Shown here: piece by piece, positions 50,201-59,929 of the stretch
Numbering within the stretch: position 1 is the stretch's first letter
Layout: each line of letters begins with the position of its first letter
From: Panulirus ornatus
Lineage: Eukaryota; Arthropoda; Malacostraca; Decapoda; Palinuridae
Reading direction: 5' to 3'
Length of the DNA: 64,000 nt
NCBI RefSeq assembly: GCF_036320965.1
Contig: NC_092281.1
Span: 12,896,719-12,960,718 of the forward strand
The notes under the pieces: generated by a model
Told to the model about the DNA's origin: nothing
The model's input: only the letters and a program-made list of their open reading frames with translations
Database searches by the model: none
Program-made: the position numbers and the translations under genes

Positions 50201-53200
50201 CCTAGGCACTTCATTTTAATCCCTGATGTTGTCTTCGTTTTGAAATTAGACATATACATTTATGGCATTGTGTATGTATAACTTTTCTGGGTTTTATCTC
50301 CATAGGTTTACCCAGGGGAGATTGTAGAGCTGAGTCCAGAGGGTGTTCGATCATTAGATATTGTGCCCCGCCCAAAGATTGTCAAGCCAATCAGTGTTGC
50401 GCACGAGGATCCAGACCACACAGACCATGTTGACATCCTCCAAGCCCCACCTCCTGCGTTTTGTATATTTGAGTACGTTTACTTTGCTCGAGCTGATTCC
50501 ATATTTGAAGGTATGTATGGTGTATTCTCGTGTATTAACTCCATTTTTCATTTCTTTTATATCTTTAGTGAAATTTCTTGAGATTTTCATTCATTTGCAG
50601 ATGACATGGCTTTGATGGCACAATCCAGAGAGAAATTTCAAAAGATTGAGAGTGTGTGAAGGGAGAAAGTTGAGAGTAAATGTGGACAGAAGTAAAGTAA
50701 TGAGGTGCAGTGAGGGGATAAGATGATGATTTGAGTTAATTGGGGAACATGGAGTGCTTTAGGTGCCTATGAGTGGATGTGGCAGCAGATGAAACCATGG
50801 GGGGTGGACTTCCATAAGTGTATCTTACTTTTTTCTTTTTGCTTTCTTAGCCAGTCTTATTAACTTTGCTACTATCTGATTCTCTTATCATACCCATCAA
50901 CCTAACTTATCTAGCATGCCTCACTTACAGAGTCTTAGTGAGAAGTGCAAGGTACCAGGGGCATAACAGTGTGAAACATTGAGACTGTTTCCTCCTTGAG
51001 CTGTACAGTATACAATAAACTTACCCAGTATTAATGATGATTTATATGTTATTACAATTAATCTGACCCTTTTAATACCTCGAAAAAAAATGTATAGATG
51101 CTTATTTAACTGACTGTTTCAGTTATTTTTATATTTATAGTTATCCAGGACCAGTTTGTATGAAAAAGTTGTGGTATTACCCATCATTTGGTGGCATTAC
51201 TTCCTGTAGTAGGGGAGAGTAGATGCCTTTGGAGTAAGAAGTTCTTAGACAAGACTCTACTTCCTGTGATACAGCCTTACCAAAGGTGACTTTTCACTTC
51301 TGGTGTAACCTCAAGAAGGCGTAGTCTGGTAACATCTTATTGACTTATGCTATTAACCCACAGATTAATCATGTCAGGTTCATCACTTAACTGAAACAGT
51401 AACATAAGTTTATAATAACAAAATTCTGTCTGGAGAAGCACACAAATGTTTCAACGGACAAAACTCCCTTAATTTTTGCGATCTACTTTATTATGTTATC
51501 AATAGGATTATATTTATTTAAAAATGGTCACTGGACTTATAATAAACTTACCTCTGTACAGCATCTGCATTCAATTTTATGAGAATTGGACTAATATTAG
51601 TGATTTTATTCAACATCCAAGTAACTTGAAAAGTGCCAAGCTTTCTAAGATACAATGCATTTGTAGATGTCATTTGTTTTGAGTTTTTCATCATTATTTT
51701 AGTGAGTTCATGATTCCCCTCCTTGACCTAATCCTCATTACTCTGTCCTTTTTATAGTTTTTAGTAGTTTCACACATTTCCAACTTTAAGAATAGTAAAC
51801 AAAATGCTACTGTTAATTGGTCATCTACAGCAGGTTCATTACAGTGACATGATTCTGTGTGGGGCTTTATTCCTTTCAAGCAAAATATGATAGAATAAGT
51901 ATGGTTGCACATCTCAAATTTTCCTCATTAGAGAAATCTCTATCAGGGTTGTCATACTTCAGGTCAACAAGTGTATAGTGTTCGGCAGCGATGTGGGAGG
52001 CAGTTAGCTCTAGAGGCACCTGTGGAAGCTGATATAATTTCCACCGTGCCCGAGTCAGCTACACCAGCAGCTATGGGATTCTCCTTGCAGGTATTTCACG
52101 AAATTTATATGTCCTTATATTTTGGAAAGATATGATGAGCAGTCTTAGCATCTTACCTTTGCACTAAGACACTTGGGGAGAGCTCTTCTCTGAGTTTCCC
52201 TACCACAGGTACTGCTTCACTGCTTGAGGTGCCATGCATTGTACTGAATGCATGTAGGAGGTTATTTGGCTGGGATGAGTCCTGTATCCTATCAACCAAA
52301 TTTTCTTTTTGCCCCCAGTCATAGTTTGATTGCTTCTGCTCTGATGTCAGTTACATCAGTGATGGAGTACACTGGGCCTTGAAACTCTTCCCATCTGAAA
52401 CCTACTGTGTTTGTATTTTTCCTTGGAATCACTGCAAAGTTCTTCATAGAGTCAAGAGCACCTTCATAAAATGAAAGTGTGCTGATTTGACTGCTTTCTC
52501 TACTAATGAATCTTTTTGGACCTCAGCCAAAAAATCTCCATTAAATGAGGGAGTTGGTAAGTTGGAGTGCTTTGGATGCAACTCTGTTTAGTAATTATGT
52601 AGGTCTAGAATTTCTCCAAATGTGAGTGTGGACAGATCAACCTTTTGTATAATCAGAGCAACTGCTCAGGAGAGAATTTCCTCCATGTGAACGGGACTCC
52701 CAGTCTCTTAGAGATAGACATAGCTATTTGCAAATTATGGGATTTTCAATACAGGATATACATTAGACTGATATCAGGTATGTTTATTATAAGCATTGTG
52801 TGGTGGATTACATATGTCAAAAAAGATATGAAAGTTATGACAGGGTGTTAGGGACAGAAAGAGTAGGGCAGAAATTAGGTTTCAGAGGCATTTAAGTTAA
52901 CCAGATTGTGTGCCTTATTATTTTCCATTCCTAAATCTAACTTTTTCTTTACCTACAAGGATTTCATTAATTATTTTAATATAGTCAAGCTCAATTTTGC
53001 CATAAAATACATCTTGCTAAGTGCTCCAAGAAAGCTTACCCTTCTTTAACATATATAATCATTTAATGCCATTTACATTTATGCTTCAGAGCAATATAAT
53101 GATTGCCTTTTTCCAATCATCAGACATGTTGAGATATATTAACATATTAACCTGAACTTATCAGGTCAGACTAGGGTCTACATATTATATTTTAGAGAGG

Positions 53201-56200
53201 TTGCTGTTGGTTTAGTCACTTTAGGATGTCTTACTCTACACTCATGGACAAAAGCCCTCTTCAGAGCTTAGCTGTAATTGAAAGAGAAGAAAGCTATAAC
53301 AATGAGTAAAGAAAAGAACTGAAGCTATTAATCTTCAGCTTTTTCAAGATATTTTCTAATGATTTCTTTATTTGTGACAGTCTGGCATCCCATATGTTGA
53401 AGTTTTATGTAAGAATCGGTATGTTGGACGAAGCTTCATACAACCTGACACTCGCTCAAGGCAGCTTGCTGTTGCTAAGAAATTTGGTGCTTTGACTGAA
53501 AATCTTGTTGGCCGAAGAGTTGTACTAGTGGATGACTCCATAGTGAGGGGTACCACTGTGGGTCCTATCATAAGACTTCTCCGACATGCTGGAGCTCGGG
53601 AGGTATGTATAACGTGGTATTACCTGCTTAGAATAACCTATTTGTGCTGTCTGGTGAGGTAGCTTTTCACTCATAGGACCCTGTCTCTTGAACTTTCTCT
53701 TTTATCTTACAACTTTTTAAACTTTTTTATGTTGCCCACATTCACTTTTTTTTTTTTTTATATATATAGCTGAGACAGCATGGGCAACTGAGGTGCTAAT
53801 CAAGGCCATCCCATTAGTGCTATTTGTATACCCTGGCCTGAGCCAGGTACCCACATCCATTTTATTGACCAACCCCTAGAGGTGGATGAACAGTCGGATT
53901 GACCATGGACTGACTGCCACAACCAGGATTTGAACCTATGTGCTCAACTATGGGTGGCCCATGTGTCATGGTCAGCAATGCTAACCGCTACACCATGGAC
54001 GTCCATTTGCTACTTTAAGACTAGAAAAGCAATTCTTTACTTCTTTCTGAACAAAATCCTGATTACTTTCATTTTATGGCCTCTGGTTGTTCTTTGTATG
54101 CATCTTTTAAAGAACTGTTCACTGTCTTTGTCATCATGCTGGTTTAAAAACTTAAAGGTCGTGATTTATTCAGGCCTCACTCTTTTCTCTTCCATAATGG
54201 ACAAATTTAAGTTATCTTTCCTTGTAACTCAGCCCTAAATTCTGGTACCATCTTTGTTGCCCTCCTCTGGACCCTCTCTATTGGTTCTCTGTGCTTCTTT
54301 AAGTGTAAGGACCAAACTTGAGCAGCATATTTTAGTTTTGGCCTACTGTAGGATGTAAACAGCATGCAATTCAATTTCATTATTATGCAGCAGAGTTTAT
54401 CTCCTCTACTCCTCTCCTTAAATTAAGAGACAGGATAGGGGAGATGTCAACTTCCAGGTTCTTTCACAAACAACCCATGAGTTTGTCATTCTCTTATCTT
54501 CCTCTTAACCTCCTGCCCCTTCCTATTGTGCACTCTCCCTATCACTCTCACCCCTTCCCAGGTAACAACCATACAACTTGCTATTTTCTTTCACTGACAA
54601 CTTTATTTCCTCATCCCACAGCTCACTACCCTTTGAAAAAGCCCACATCCCACCTTCCATAATTCTTCAACACAGTTTAAAACTGCTTACCTAAATGCCT
54701 TTAGTTCTTTTTCCATTCCCTTACTTTTATTTTCTTTCATCTTTTGCCATTTTTCACCTATTCATGTATCTCTTCGCATGAGCCCTTTTTTCAAGGATCG
54801 TAGTGTTTCCCAGGAAACCTTTTCCTGGGGCTTTTTCAGTCCAAGGCTGTGCCACACTCAGTAGCAGGGAAAGGATGGACTTCTTTGAAGAGAGAAGTTC
54901 TTCAACGAGACTGTACTGTGTTTTGTCAACTTACAATGATAAAGCCTCATCATAGGTGCCTTTTATCGTGTGGCATAACCTTGAGTAGTAGGTAGACTCC
55001 GGTAACACCATATATATTTACTGGTGTTACCAAACTTTGCCTGCTTTAGATTACATGATTGAAATGTCACTTTTGGCAAGATTGTTTCAGCATCAGTTGA
55101 TAAACAAAGTACAGTCTCATCAAAGAACTTATCCCATCATAAGTCCATTGTGCCCTGCTACTGAATAGAATGCAGCCTTGGGATGCTACAGGAGCCATTG
55201 GAAATGGGGTCTTAAGTAACACCAGGACCCCTTCAGACATGGATCCTGGGAATATTGTGGATAGGAGGCTTTGGTTTTGGTGCATTACACATGACAGCTA
55301 GAGCATGGGTCTGAGCAAACAAGGCCTTTTCTTTATCCCTGTTCTTGGCACTACCTCATGAATGTGGGAAATTGAAAATATGTGAAAGAAATATGTATCC
55401 TGGGGGATATAGGAGAAATAATTCTATCCACATATTCCTTACACATTATAATGGGTAACTAAGAGGAGTGGGAGCAGGGGCTGGAAACTCTCCCTTTCTT
55501 GTGTTTCAGTTTTTAAAAGATGGAACAGAAGAAGGAGCCAAGCAAGGAATGCTCATGCTCCTCGAAGCGTCAGCCTGGAGTTTCTGAATGGGTGTGGTGG
55601 CAACCAATATAAGACAGGAGAGCTAGGTATTTTGTTTGAGGAAAGGAAACTGGATTTTCTAGTTCTGGGTGAAATTAAGCTCAAGAATAATGAGGAAGAA
55701 CAGTTTGGAATTATCTTAGGGGTAAAGTCAGGGGTTGGTGTAAGGGTAAAAGCTAAGGAAGGAGTACCACTACTGCTAAAACAGGACTTGTGGGAATGTT
55801 TGAGAGTGAAAGGAAGTAAGCTTCCAACTGATGTGGGTGAAAATGAAAGAGGAGTTTGAGAAGAGATGGGTGATTATTAGTGCATATGCATTTGCCCATG
55901 AGAAGGATGATGAAGAGAGGTCATTGTTTTGGGAACAGCTGAGTGATTCAGCAGTTTTGATGCATGAGATTATGGGTAAGGTGAATGGAAATGGTGAACA
56001 GCTTGTGGACTCGGTGTGCTGAAAATCGACTGGTGATTGGGAATATCTGGTTTAAAAGGGATATACAAACTCATGTGAGTAGGAAAGATTGGTATTGGAT
56101 TATATACTGCTTGATAGGTGTGTGCAAGAGAGATTCTTGGATGTGAATATGCTGAGAGGGGCAGCTGGTGGTTACCATTACCTGGTGAAGGCATGGGTGA

Positions 56201-58968
56201 AGATTTGTAAAGGTTTTTAGAAAAGAGGAAATGATATGAGCGAGATAGGTGAGCTTGGAAAAGAGACCTGTGTGAAGAACTACTAGGGGAGATTGGGTGT
56301 AGAATGGCAAAAGTTGAGAGTAAACAGAGCTCTGGGGATGGGTGAGAAATAGGAGGTATTTAGGGAAGCATTTGTTTGTGTAATCTCAATTAGGCGAAGT
56401 CTGTTAACACCAATAAATATATGTGCTGCTACTAAAGTCTGCTTCTCAAGATTATGCCATGAGCAAAGATAGACTTTTGTCCTTATGGAACACGTCTTGA
56501 CTATTTCTGTAATGCAGTTGTAGTTCCCAAGTTTTCTTCACATAGTACAGCATAAAATAGTCACAAATTTATTAGTTTCTTCTTTCCTTGCTGGTTACTG
56601 TAATCATTTTTCATATCTTTTCAGGTTTATTCTTATACATTCAAAGCTTACTTCACAAATATCCTCATGACACTCATTTCAGTGTGAATGTGCAGAATGT
56701 AATCATTTCATTTGTGAGGAATTCTTTCTAGATACATGAAAGCACCTCTGGTTTAATCCCTTTGAATGTGGTATGCCAAAAATTATCAAAGAGCACAATA
56801 TTTAGAGAATTATGAATGAGTTATCTTCCTTAAAGTTTATTCATTGATTGATGTGATATGTTTGATATGACAATCACAAACTGCTATACTGATATAGTGC
56901 ATTTTTCAGGTCCACATTCGTATTGCATCACCTCCTATTCACCATCCATGTTACATGGGCATCAATATTCCAACTCGAGGAGAGCTTATTGCCAACAAGA
57001 AGCCACCACACGAACTTGCAAGCTTCATTGGTAAGGAAAGGATACTTATCTGGATACTTGTCATGTTCTGTTGATGAAGGTGTTGGAGGGTTGTGCAAAG
57101 GATATGTATAAAGAATGAGCCAATAAGTCATTGATATGATGAAGTTCTGGGGAAGCGGTGGAGAAATGGAGGAGGACTTTAAAGGACATTCATTAACTTG
57201 ATCATTTGTTTTTCCTGTACAGTACCATTATATAAAGACAAGGGGGACAAAGTTGAGTGTTTGAATGACAGGGGTAAAGTTTTTAAATGTACCAGATAAG
57301 TTGTATGGAAGAATGATGATTGAGAAGGTGATGGCATGCACAGAATATCAGATTGGGGAGGAACAATATGGTTTCAGGAGGATGTGTGGCATAAGTGTTT
57401 GCTTTGAAGGATGTGTTTGAGAAATACTTAAAGAAACAAAGATTTGTATTTGGCATGTATGGGTCTGGAGATAGCACGTGGTAGGGTTGCTAAAGATGCT
57501 TTGTGGAAGGTGTTATGAACATATGTATAGGAGGAAAGCTATTAGCAGCAGTGAGGAACTTTTATCATGAGAGTAAGGTATGTATACGAGCTTGTAGAGA
57601 GGAGAGTGAGTGGTTCCAGGTGAAAGTAGGTCTGTGGCAGATGTATGAGGTCACCATGGCTTTCTAAAGAGTGAGTGGTTCCAGGTGAAAGTAGGTCTGT
57701 GGCAGATGTATGAGGTCACCATGGCTTTCTAAGTTAATTATGGTTGGGGTAGTGGGGAAGATATATGAAAGGTACTGAAGAGAAAGGCAGATTTGAGGTC
57801 TGTTGAGGTGTAAGGGAGCCCAGGAGGTGTCAGTTGTTCTTTGCTGATGACACAGGGATAGTAGCAGATTCAAGATAGAAACTGCAGGAGTTAGTGTCTG
57901 AGTTTGGGAGAATGTCTGAAAGGAGTAAACGTGAAAAAAAGCAAGGTTATTAGGTGTAGCAGTAAAAAGATGCATGTAATTTGGAATTGAGTTTGGATGG
58001 AGAGACCTTGGAGGAAGTGGAATGTTTTAGATGCTTAGAGAGGATGTGGCAACAAACGGAACCATGGAAGTTGAAGTGAGCCATAGGGTGTGTGAGGAAG
58101 CAAAGGTTTTGGGTGAATTGATGAATATGTGGAGAGAAATGTCACTGTTATTAAAGACAAAGAAAGGGATATTTGATGCTGTAGTTGGTGTTAGTCGAGG
58201 TCAGTGCTGTATGGGCTTTAAATGCAAAAGAATGGGACAGGGTGGCTGTGTTGGAAATTAAATGCTCAAGGATGATACATGGTTTAAGTAGTGATGATTG
58301 TGTCAGGAATTACAGTGTCTATGAAAGGGTCTTGGAGCGACCTGTGGTAGTGAGCAGAGCGTGATCGAGAGAGCTGAACATGCAGTAGGGTAAGATTTGT
58401 GCAAGGTATAGAAAGAATTGGAGCAATGTGGTATATAGGGCACATGAGGTACTTTATGCATCACAGCTAGAAAGTGGATGTTTGAAAATGAGGCCATCCT
58501 TCATCTGTTTGTGGTGCTAACTAACTTGCTAATGCAGGAATAGGCAAACTTAAGAAAAAATTACCGTAATGGCATATATGGCCATATCTTAATAAAGCAG
58601 TATAAGCAGCCAGTATATAATCAAATTCGAGAAGTAGCCAGTACCTAACATAATGGTATAAGTAGGCATTTAGTAACATAATGTAATATGTAGCCAAGGG
58701 AAGGAGTGTCAGAGATATAGATAGGTGGAGCTGTATACTGCATTTCACACTATTCAGAAGTGGAAACCTTGCCATATAACTTCTCTGATACTTGGTTAAT
58801 TACTTATTTTAGTAACTTTTCTTCTCAGGAGCAAACAGCCTGGCATACTTGAGTATTGATGGCCTTGTGAAGGCAGTGAAGGAAGGCATCATGAGTAAGA
58901 ACTGTACACCATCTGGTCACTGCACTGCTTGCCTTGATGGAAAGTATCCTGTACATCTCGAATGGTAG
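40929..58968 (+). CDS. PPAT: PPAT: glutamine PRPP amidotransferase, ten coding exons
   Basis: Catalyses the first committed step of purine synthesis: PRPP plus glutamine to phosphoribosylamine. Coding exons are 40929-41200, 43716-43837, 44927-45075, 47758-48010, 49794-49882, 50306-50510, 51963-52090, 53381-53602, 56910-57030 and 58829-58968. They total 1701 nt (566 residues plus stop). An acidic, Ser-rich leader of 58 residues precedes the predicted catalytic Cys59 (EACGVFGC), which should be exposed by propeptide removal. The Ntn glutaminase domain shows [26 protein letters not shown] and [12 protein letters not shown]. The PRPP-binding loop [13 protein letters not shown] is at about 453-465. 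Cys348, Cys494, Cys552 and Cys555 fit the 4Fe-4S ligands. The start was chosen for its GCCATGG context; an in-frame ATG at 40902 would add nine residues. Human PPAT, as I recall it, has 517 residues and an 11-residue leader. Confidence 0.96.
41178..43468. repeat. PPAT intron 1 minisatellite, unit about 40 bp, starting inside exon 1
   Basis: About 57 units of GGTCTGGTGGCCCTCCAACA followed by CAGGTACTGTCACTCCCCAG. The first unit starts at 41178 inside exon 1 and covers the codons for GLVALQHR and the splice donor. Units 2 and 3 follow at exactly 40 bp. Unit 2 repeats 19 bases across the donor unchanged. Confidence 0.95.
43716..43837 (+). CDS. PPAT: PPAT coding exon 2
   Basis: Completes Arg91 and encodes residues 92-131, [20 protein letters not shown] onward, ending NKLT plus one base of Gly132. 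Acceptor ttcag, donor gtaagt. Confidence 0.95.
43838..44926. other. PPAT intron 2
   Basis: GT-rich in its first third (gtgtgatgg, ggtgtgctt words), then AT-rich. No element recognised. Confidence 0.5.
44927..45075 (+). CDS. PPAT: PPAT coding exon 3
   Basis: Encodes residues 133-181. It carries [21 protein letters not shown] and AHNGEL, the glutamine-site motifs of class II amidotransferases. Acceptor tgcag, donor gtatgt, phase 0 exit. Confidence 0.95.
45650..47110 (-). pseudogene. LINE reverse transcriptase remnant, antisense in PPAT intron 3
   Basis: On the minus strand, [20 protein letters not shown] then NDLLKDS at about 46765-46680 matches the [23 protein letters not shown] block. [20 protein letters not shown] at about 46090-46030 matches the family's C-terminal end. 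Many stops separate the pieces. Confidence 0.75.
47758..48010 (+). CDS. PPAT: PPAT coding exon 4
   Basis: Encodes residues 182-265 plus one base. It contains [22 protein letters not shown]-type [11 protein letters not shown] and [15 protein letters not shown]. Acceptor ggcag, donor gtaaga. Confidence 0.95.
48011..49680. other. PPAT intron 4
   Basis: No element recognised, apart from a duplicated segment: TCTAGAATGCAGACATGGAA at about 48773 and again at about 49132. Confidence 0.5.
49681..49820. repeat. Tandem repeat across the PPAT exon 5 acceptor, unit 57-58 bp
   Basis: Units start at 49681, about 49739 and 49796. Units 1 and 3 begin GAGATGGATTCCCCCA(A/G)GCC. A partial unit may lie before 49681. 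The third unit forms the first coding bases of exon 5. Where the real acceptor reads CACAG, the earlier unit reads CACAA. Confidence 0.85.
49794..49882 (+). CDS. PPAT: PPAT coding exon 5
   Basis: Encodes residues 267-295 after completing Asp266. The conserved part is [11 protein letters not shown] onward. The first roughly nine codons (EMDSPRPL) lie in the third unit of a roughly 57 bp tandem repeat that also contains the acceptor cacag. That segment is variable in the family. Confidence 0.93.
50306..50510 (+). CDS. PPAT: PPAT coding exon 6
   Basis: Encodes residues 296-363 plus one base: VYPGEIVEL, then an extra loop of about 20 residues rich in Asp, His and Pro relative to human PPAT, then [18 protein letters not shown] with cluster-ligand candidate Cys348. 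Acceptor catag, donor gtatgt. Confidence 0.94.
50588..50815 (+). mobile_element. RTE-like reverse transcriptase fragment in PPAT intron 6
   Basis: Begins at the catalytic box, [16 protein letters not shown] (about 50592-50640), then frameshifts. The text gtgctttaggtgcctatgag and gtggcagcagatgaaacc is that of the other copies. Confidence 0.7.
51160..51345. repeat. Half copy of the inverted-repeat element family, PPAT intron 6
   Basis: Shares GAAGTTCTTAGACAAGACTC, then tacagccttaccaaaggtg and ggtaaca, with one arm of the element at 54840-55195. Confidence 0.5.
51963..52090 (+). CDS. PPAT: PPAT coding exon 7
   Basis: Encodes residues 365-406, [20 protein letters not shown] then [15 protein letters not shown]. 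Acceptor ttcag, donor gtattt, phase 0 exit. Confidence 0.95.
52091..53380. other. PPAT intron 7
   Basis: No element recognised; AT-rich toward its 3' end. Confidence 0.5.
53381..53602 (+). CDS. PPAT: PPAT coding exon 8 (PRPP loop)
   Basis: Exactly 74 codons, residues 407-480. It contains [18 protein letters not shown], the VAKKFG helix and the PRPP-binding loop [13 protein letters not shown]. Acceptor gacag, donor gtatgt. Confidence 0.96.
53640..54375 (-). pseudogene. LINE C-terminal remnant, antisense in PPAT intron 8
   Basis: The minus strand reads [20 protein letters not shown] then [10 protein letters not shown] at about 54330-54240, the same C-terminal block as the intron 3 copy. Its 3' tail (ctcataggaccctgtctctt) also matches that copy. 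The tRNA-derived SINE at 53748-54005 lies inside it. Confidence 0.7.
53748..54005 (-). mobile_element. tRNA-derived SINE, minus strand, nested in a LINE
   Basis: The plus strand has ACAACCAGGATTTGAACCTA, the complement of a B box, and GCTAACCGCTACACCATGGA, the complement of an A box (TGGTGTAGCGGTTAG). They lie about 50 bp apart as in a tRNA. The body continues to a T-run and TA repeat at 53748-53770, the SINE's A-rich 3' tail on the other strand. Confidence 0.75.
54840..55195. mobile_element. Long inverted-repeat (foldback) element in PPAT intron 8
   Basis: Two arms of about 165-175 bp. The centre is GGTAACACCA, 11 bp, TGGTGTTACC (55001-55031). Outward the arms share AAGTTCTT, GAGACTGTACT, TCAGTAGCAGGG, ATGGACTT and CCAAGGCTG in inverted order. 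No coding capacity. Confidence 0.75.
55196..55395 (+). mobile_element. RTE-like retrotransposon 3' end fragment
   Basis: Contains cattacacatgacagctag and the tail ggcactacctcatgaatgtg, abutting the foldback element. Confidence 0.65.
55540..56350 (+). mobile_element. RTE-like endonuclease fragment in PPAT intron 8
   Basis: Readings include [18 protein letters not shown] (in intact members a T-W or E-T-K motif lies here), [20 protein letters not shown] then [10 protein letters not shown], and a degenerate [20 protein letters not shown] end. Frames are interrupted. Confidence 0.7.
56910..57030 (+). CDS. PPAT: PPAT coding exon 9
   Basis: Encodes residues 481-520 plus one base: [10 protein letters not shown], then [11 protein letters not shown] with cluster-ligand candidate Cys494, and ELIANKK. 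Acceptor ttcag, donor gtaagg. Confidence 0.95.
57200..58560 (+). mobile_element. RTE-like reverse transcriptase to 3' tail in PPAT intron 9
   Basis: Starts with a [22 protein letters not shown] reading (about 57225). It passes tttggcatgtatgggtctgg, a [16 protein letters not shown] box at about 57840 and [17 protein letters not shown], and ends at the tail gcaggaataggcaaac with an A-run at 58555. A 65 bp tandem duplication lies at 57606-57735. Confidence 0.75.
58829..58968 (+). CDS. PPAT: PPAT coding exon 10 (C-terminus and stop)
   Basis: Completes Gly521 and encodes residues 522-566: [12 protein letters not shown] onward, with the HCTAC pair of cluster cysteines (552, 555), then GKYPVHLEW and TAG at 58966-58968. 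The charged insert before this Cys pair in human PPAT is absent. Confidence 0.95.
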
Positions 58969-59061
58969 CAAGACTCATGTTTAATGAGCAAATGCATTTT
59001 TTTTCTGTATCATCATGATAGCATGGCCCTTGTTCTGTTGACAACTGTCTGTCACTTTTGC

Positions 59062-59067
59062 ATTAAA
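59062..59067 (+). promoter_or_regulatory. Candidate PPAT polyadenylation signal (ATTAAA)
   Basis: ATTAAA lies 94 bp after the PPAT stop. An AATAAA at 59571-59576 is the next candidate. Confidence 0.3.
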
Positions 59068-59213
59068 TCTTTTATAGACAGCTTAGATCTCATGTACTTA
59101 GGCTACAGTTGCATGTTTTGGATGGATGCAAAAATTCCATATATTTAAGCATATCACTTAACAGTTTACTCTCTTGTCAAACATTGAGTCAGTATCAGGT
59201 ATGCTTTATCCAA

Positions 59214-59455
59214 CACTTAGGGCAGGGTGGCATCTGTGGAGGCTTTCCCTAGCATTAGGTGTAATTACCATCTCCACACCTTCACATTTCCAAATATCTT
59301 AGGGCAGGTACATCTGTGGTGGCTTTACTAAGTATTTGGTGTACTTACCATACCTATACTTTGTTGCATTATCTTATGGCGGGCTGGTATCTGTGAAGGC
59401 TTTGCCTGGCATTTGCCTTGCTGACCATCTCCACACTTTCACATATTCAGATATA
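59214..59455. repeat. Three-copy tandem repeat in the PPAT 3' flank, unit 75-82 bp
   Basis: Units begin near 59216, 59298 and 59373 with CTTAGGGCAGG and share ccatctccacac(c/t)ttcacat. Confidence 0.8.
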
Positions 59456-59929
59456 AGAGCAACTTTGAAATGTCAGCTAAATATATCAACATACTAGTTT
59501 TTGAAGTGCAACAGTCACCATGATGGATTGAGGTGATGTACTCGGTAAGAAGAGCAAAGGTAAAGAAGGGAATAAAGTAGAAGGGCACCACTTTAAAAAG
59601 AAGTGAAAAATATTAGTAGTTGGTGGGAAATGAAAAGTAGTATTCTGAAGGATACTTTGGTGTATAAGAATGTGTAGAAGACTAGTAAGTGATACTTTGG
59701 TGTGATGATAGTCAGTTAAATTATATATCTAAGTTAGTAAAGGTATCTTTCTTCCTCTTGGGTGTTTTATGATTCAAAGCATTAATTTTGTCCAGGAGGC
59801 ATGCTGGAGGTCACACTTTTTGGCAGTTTGAAAAATTAAACAGCAGACTACCATATCAACTCGAGTAATGGTATTATATGTCGTGATTGTTATAGCTCTA
59901 CCATCTGACTCATGCTCTCTCATGGCAAC
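59456..59929. other. Unassigned sequence
   Basis: No feature recognised. Confidence 0.4.
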
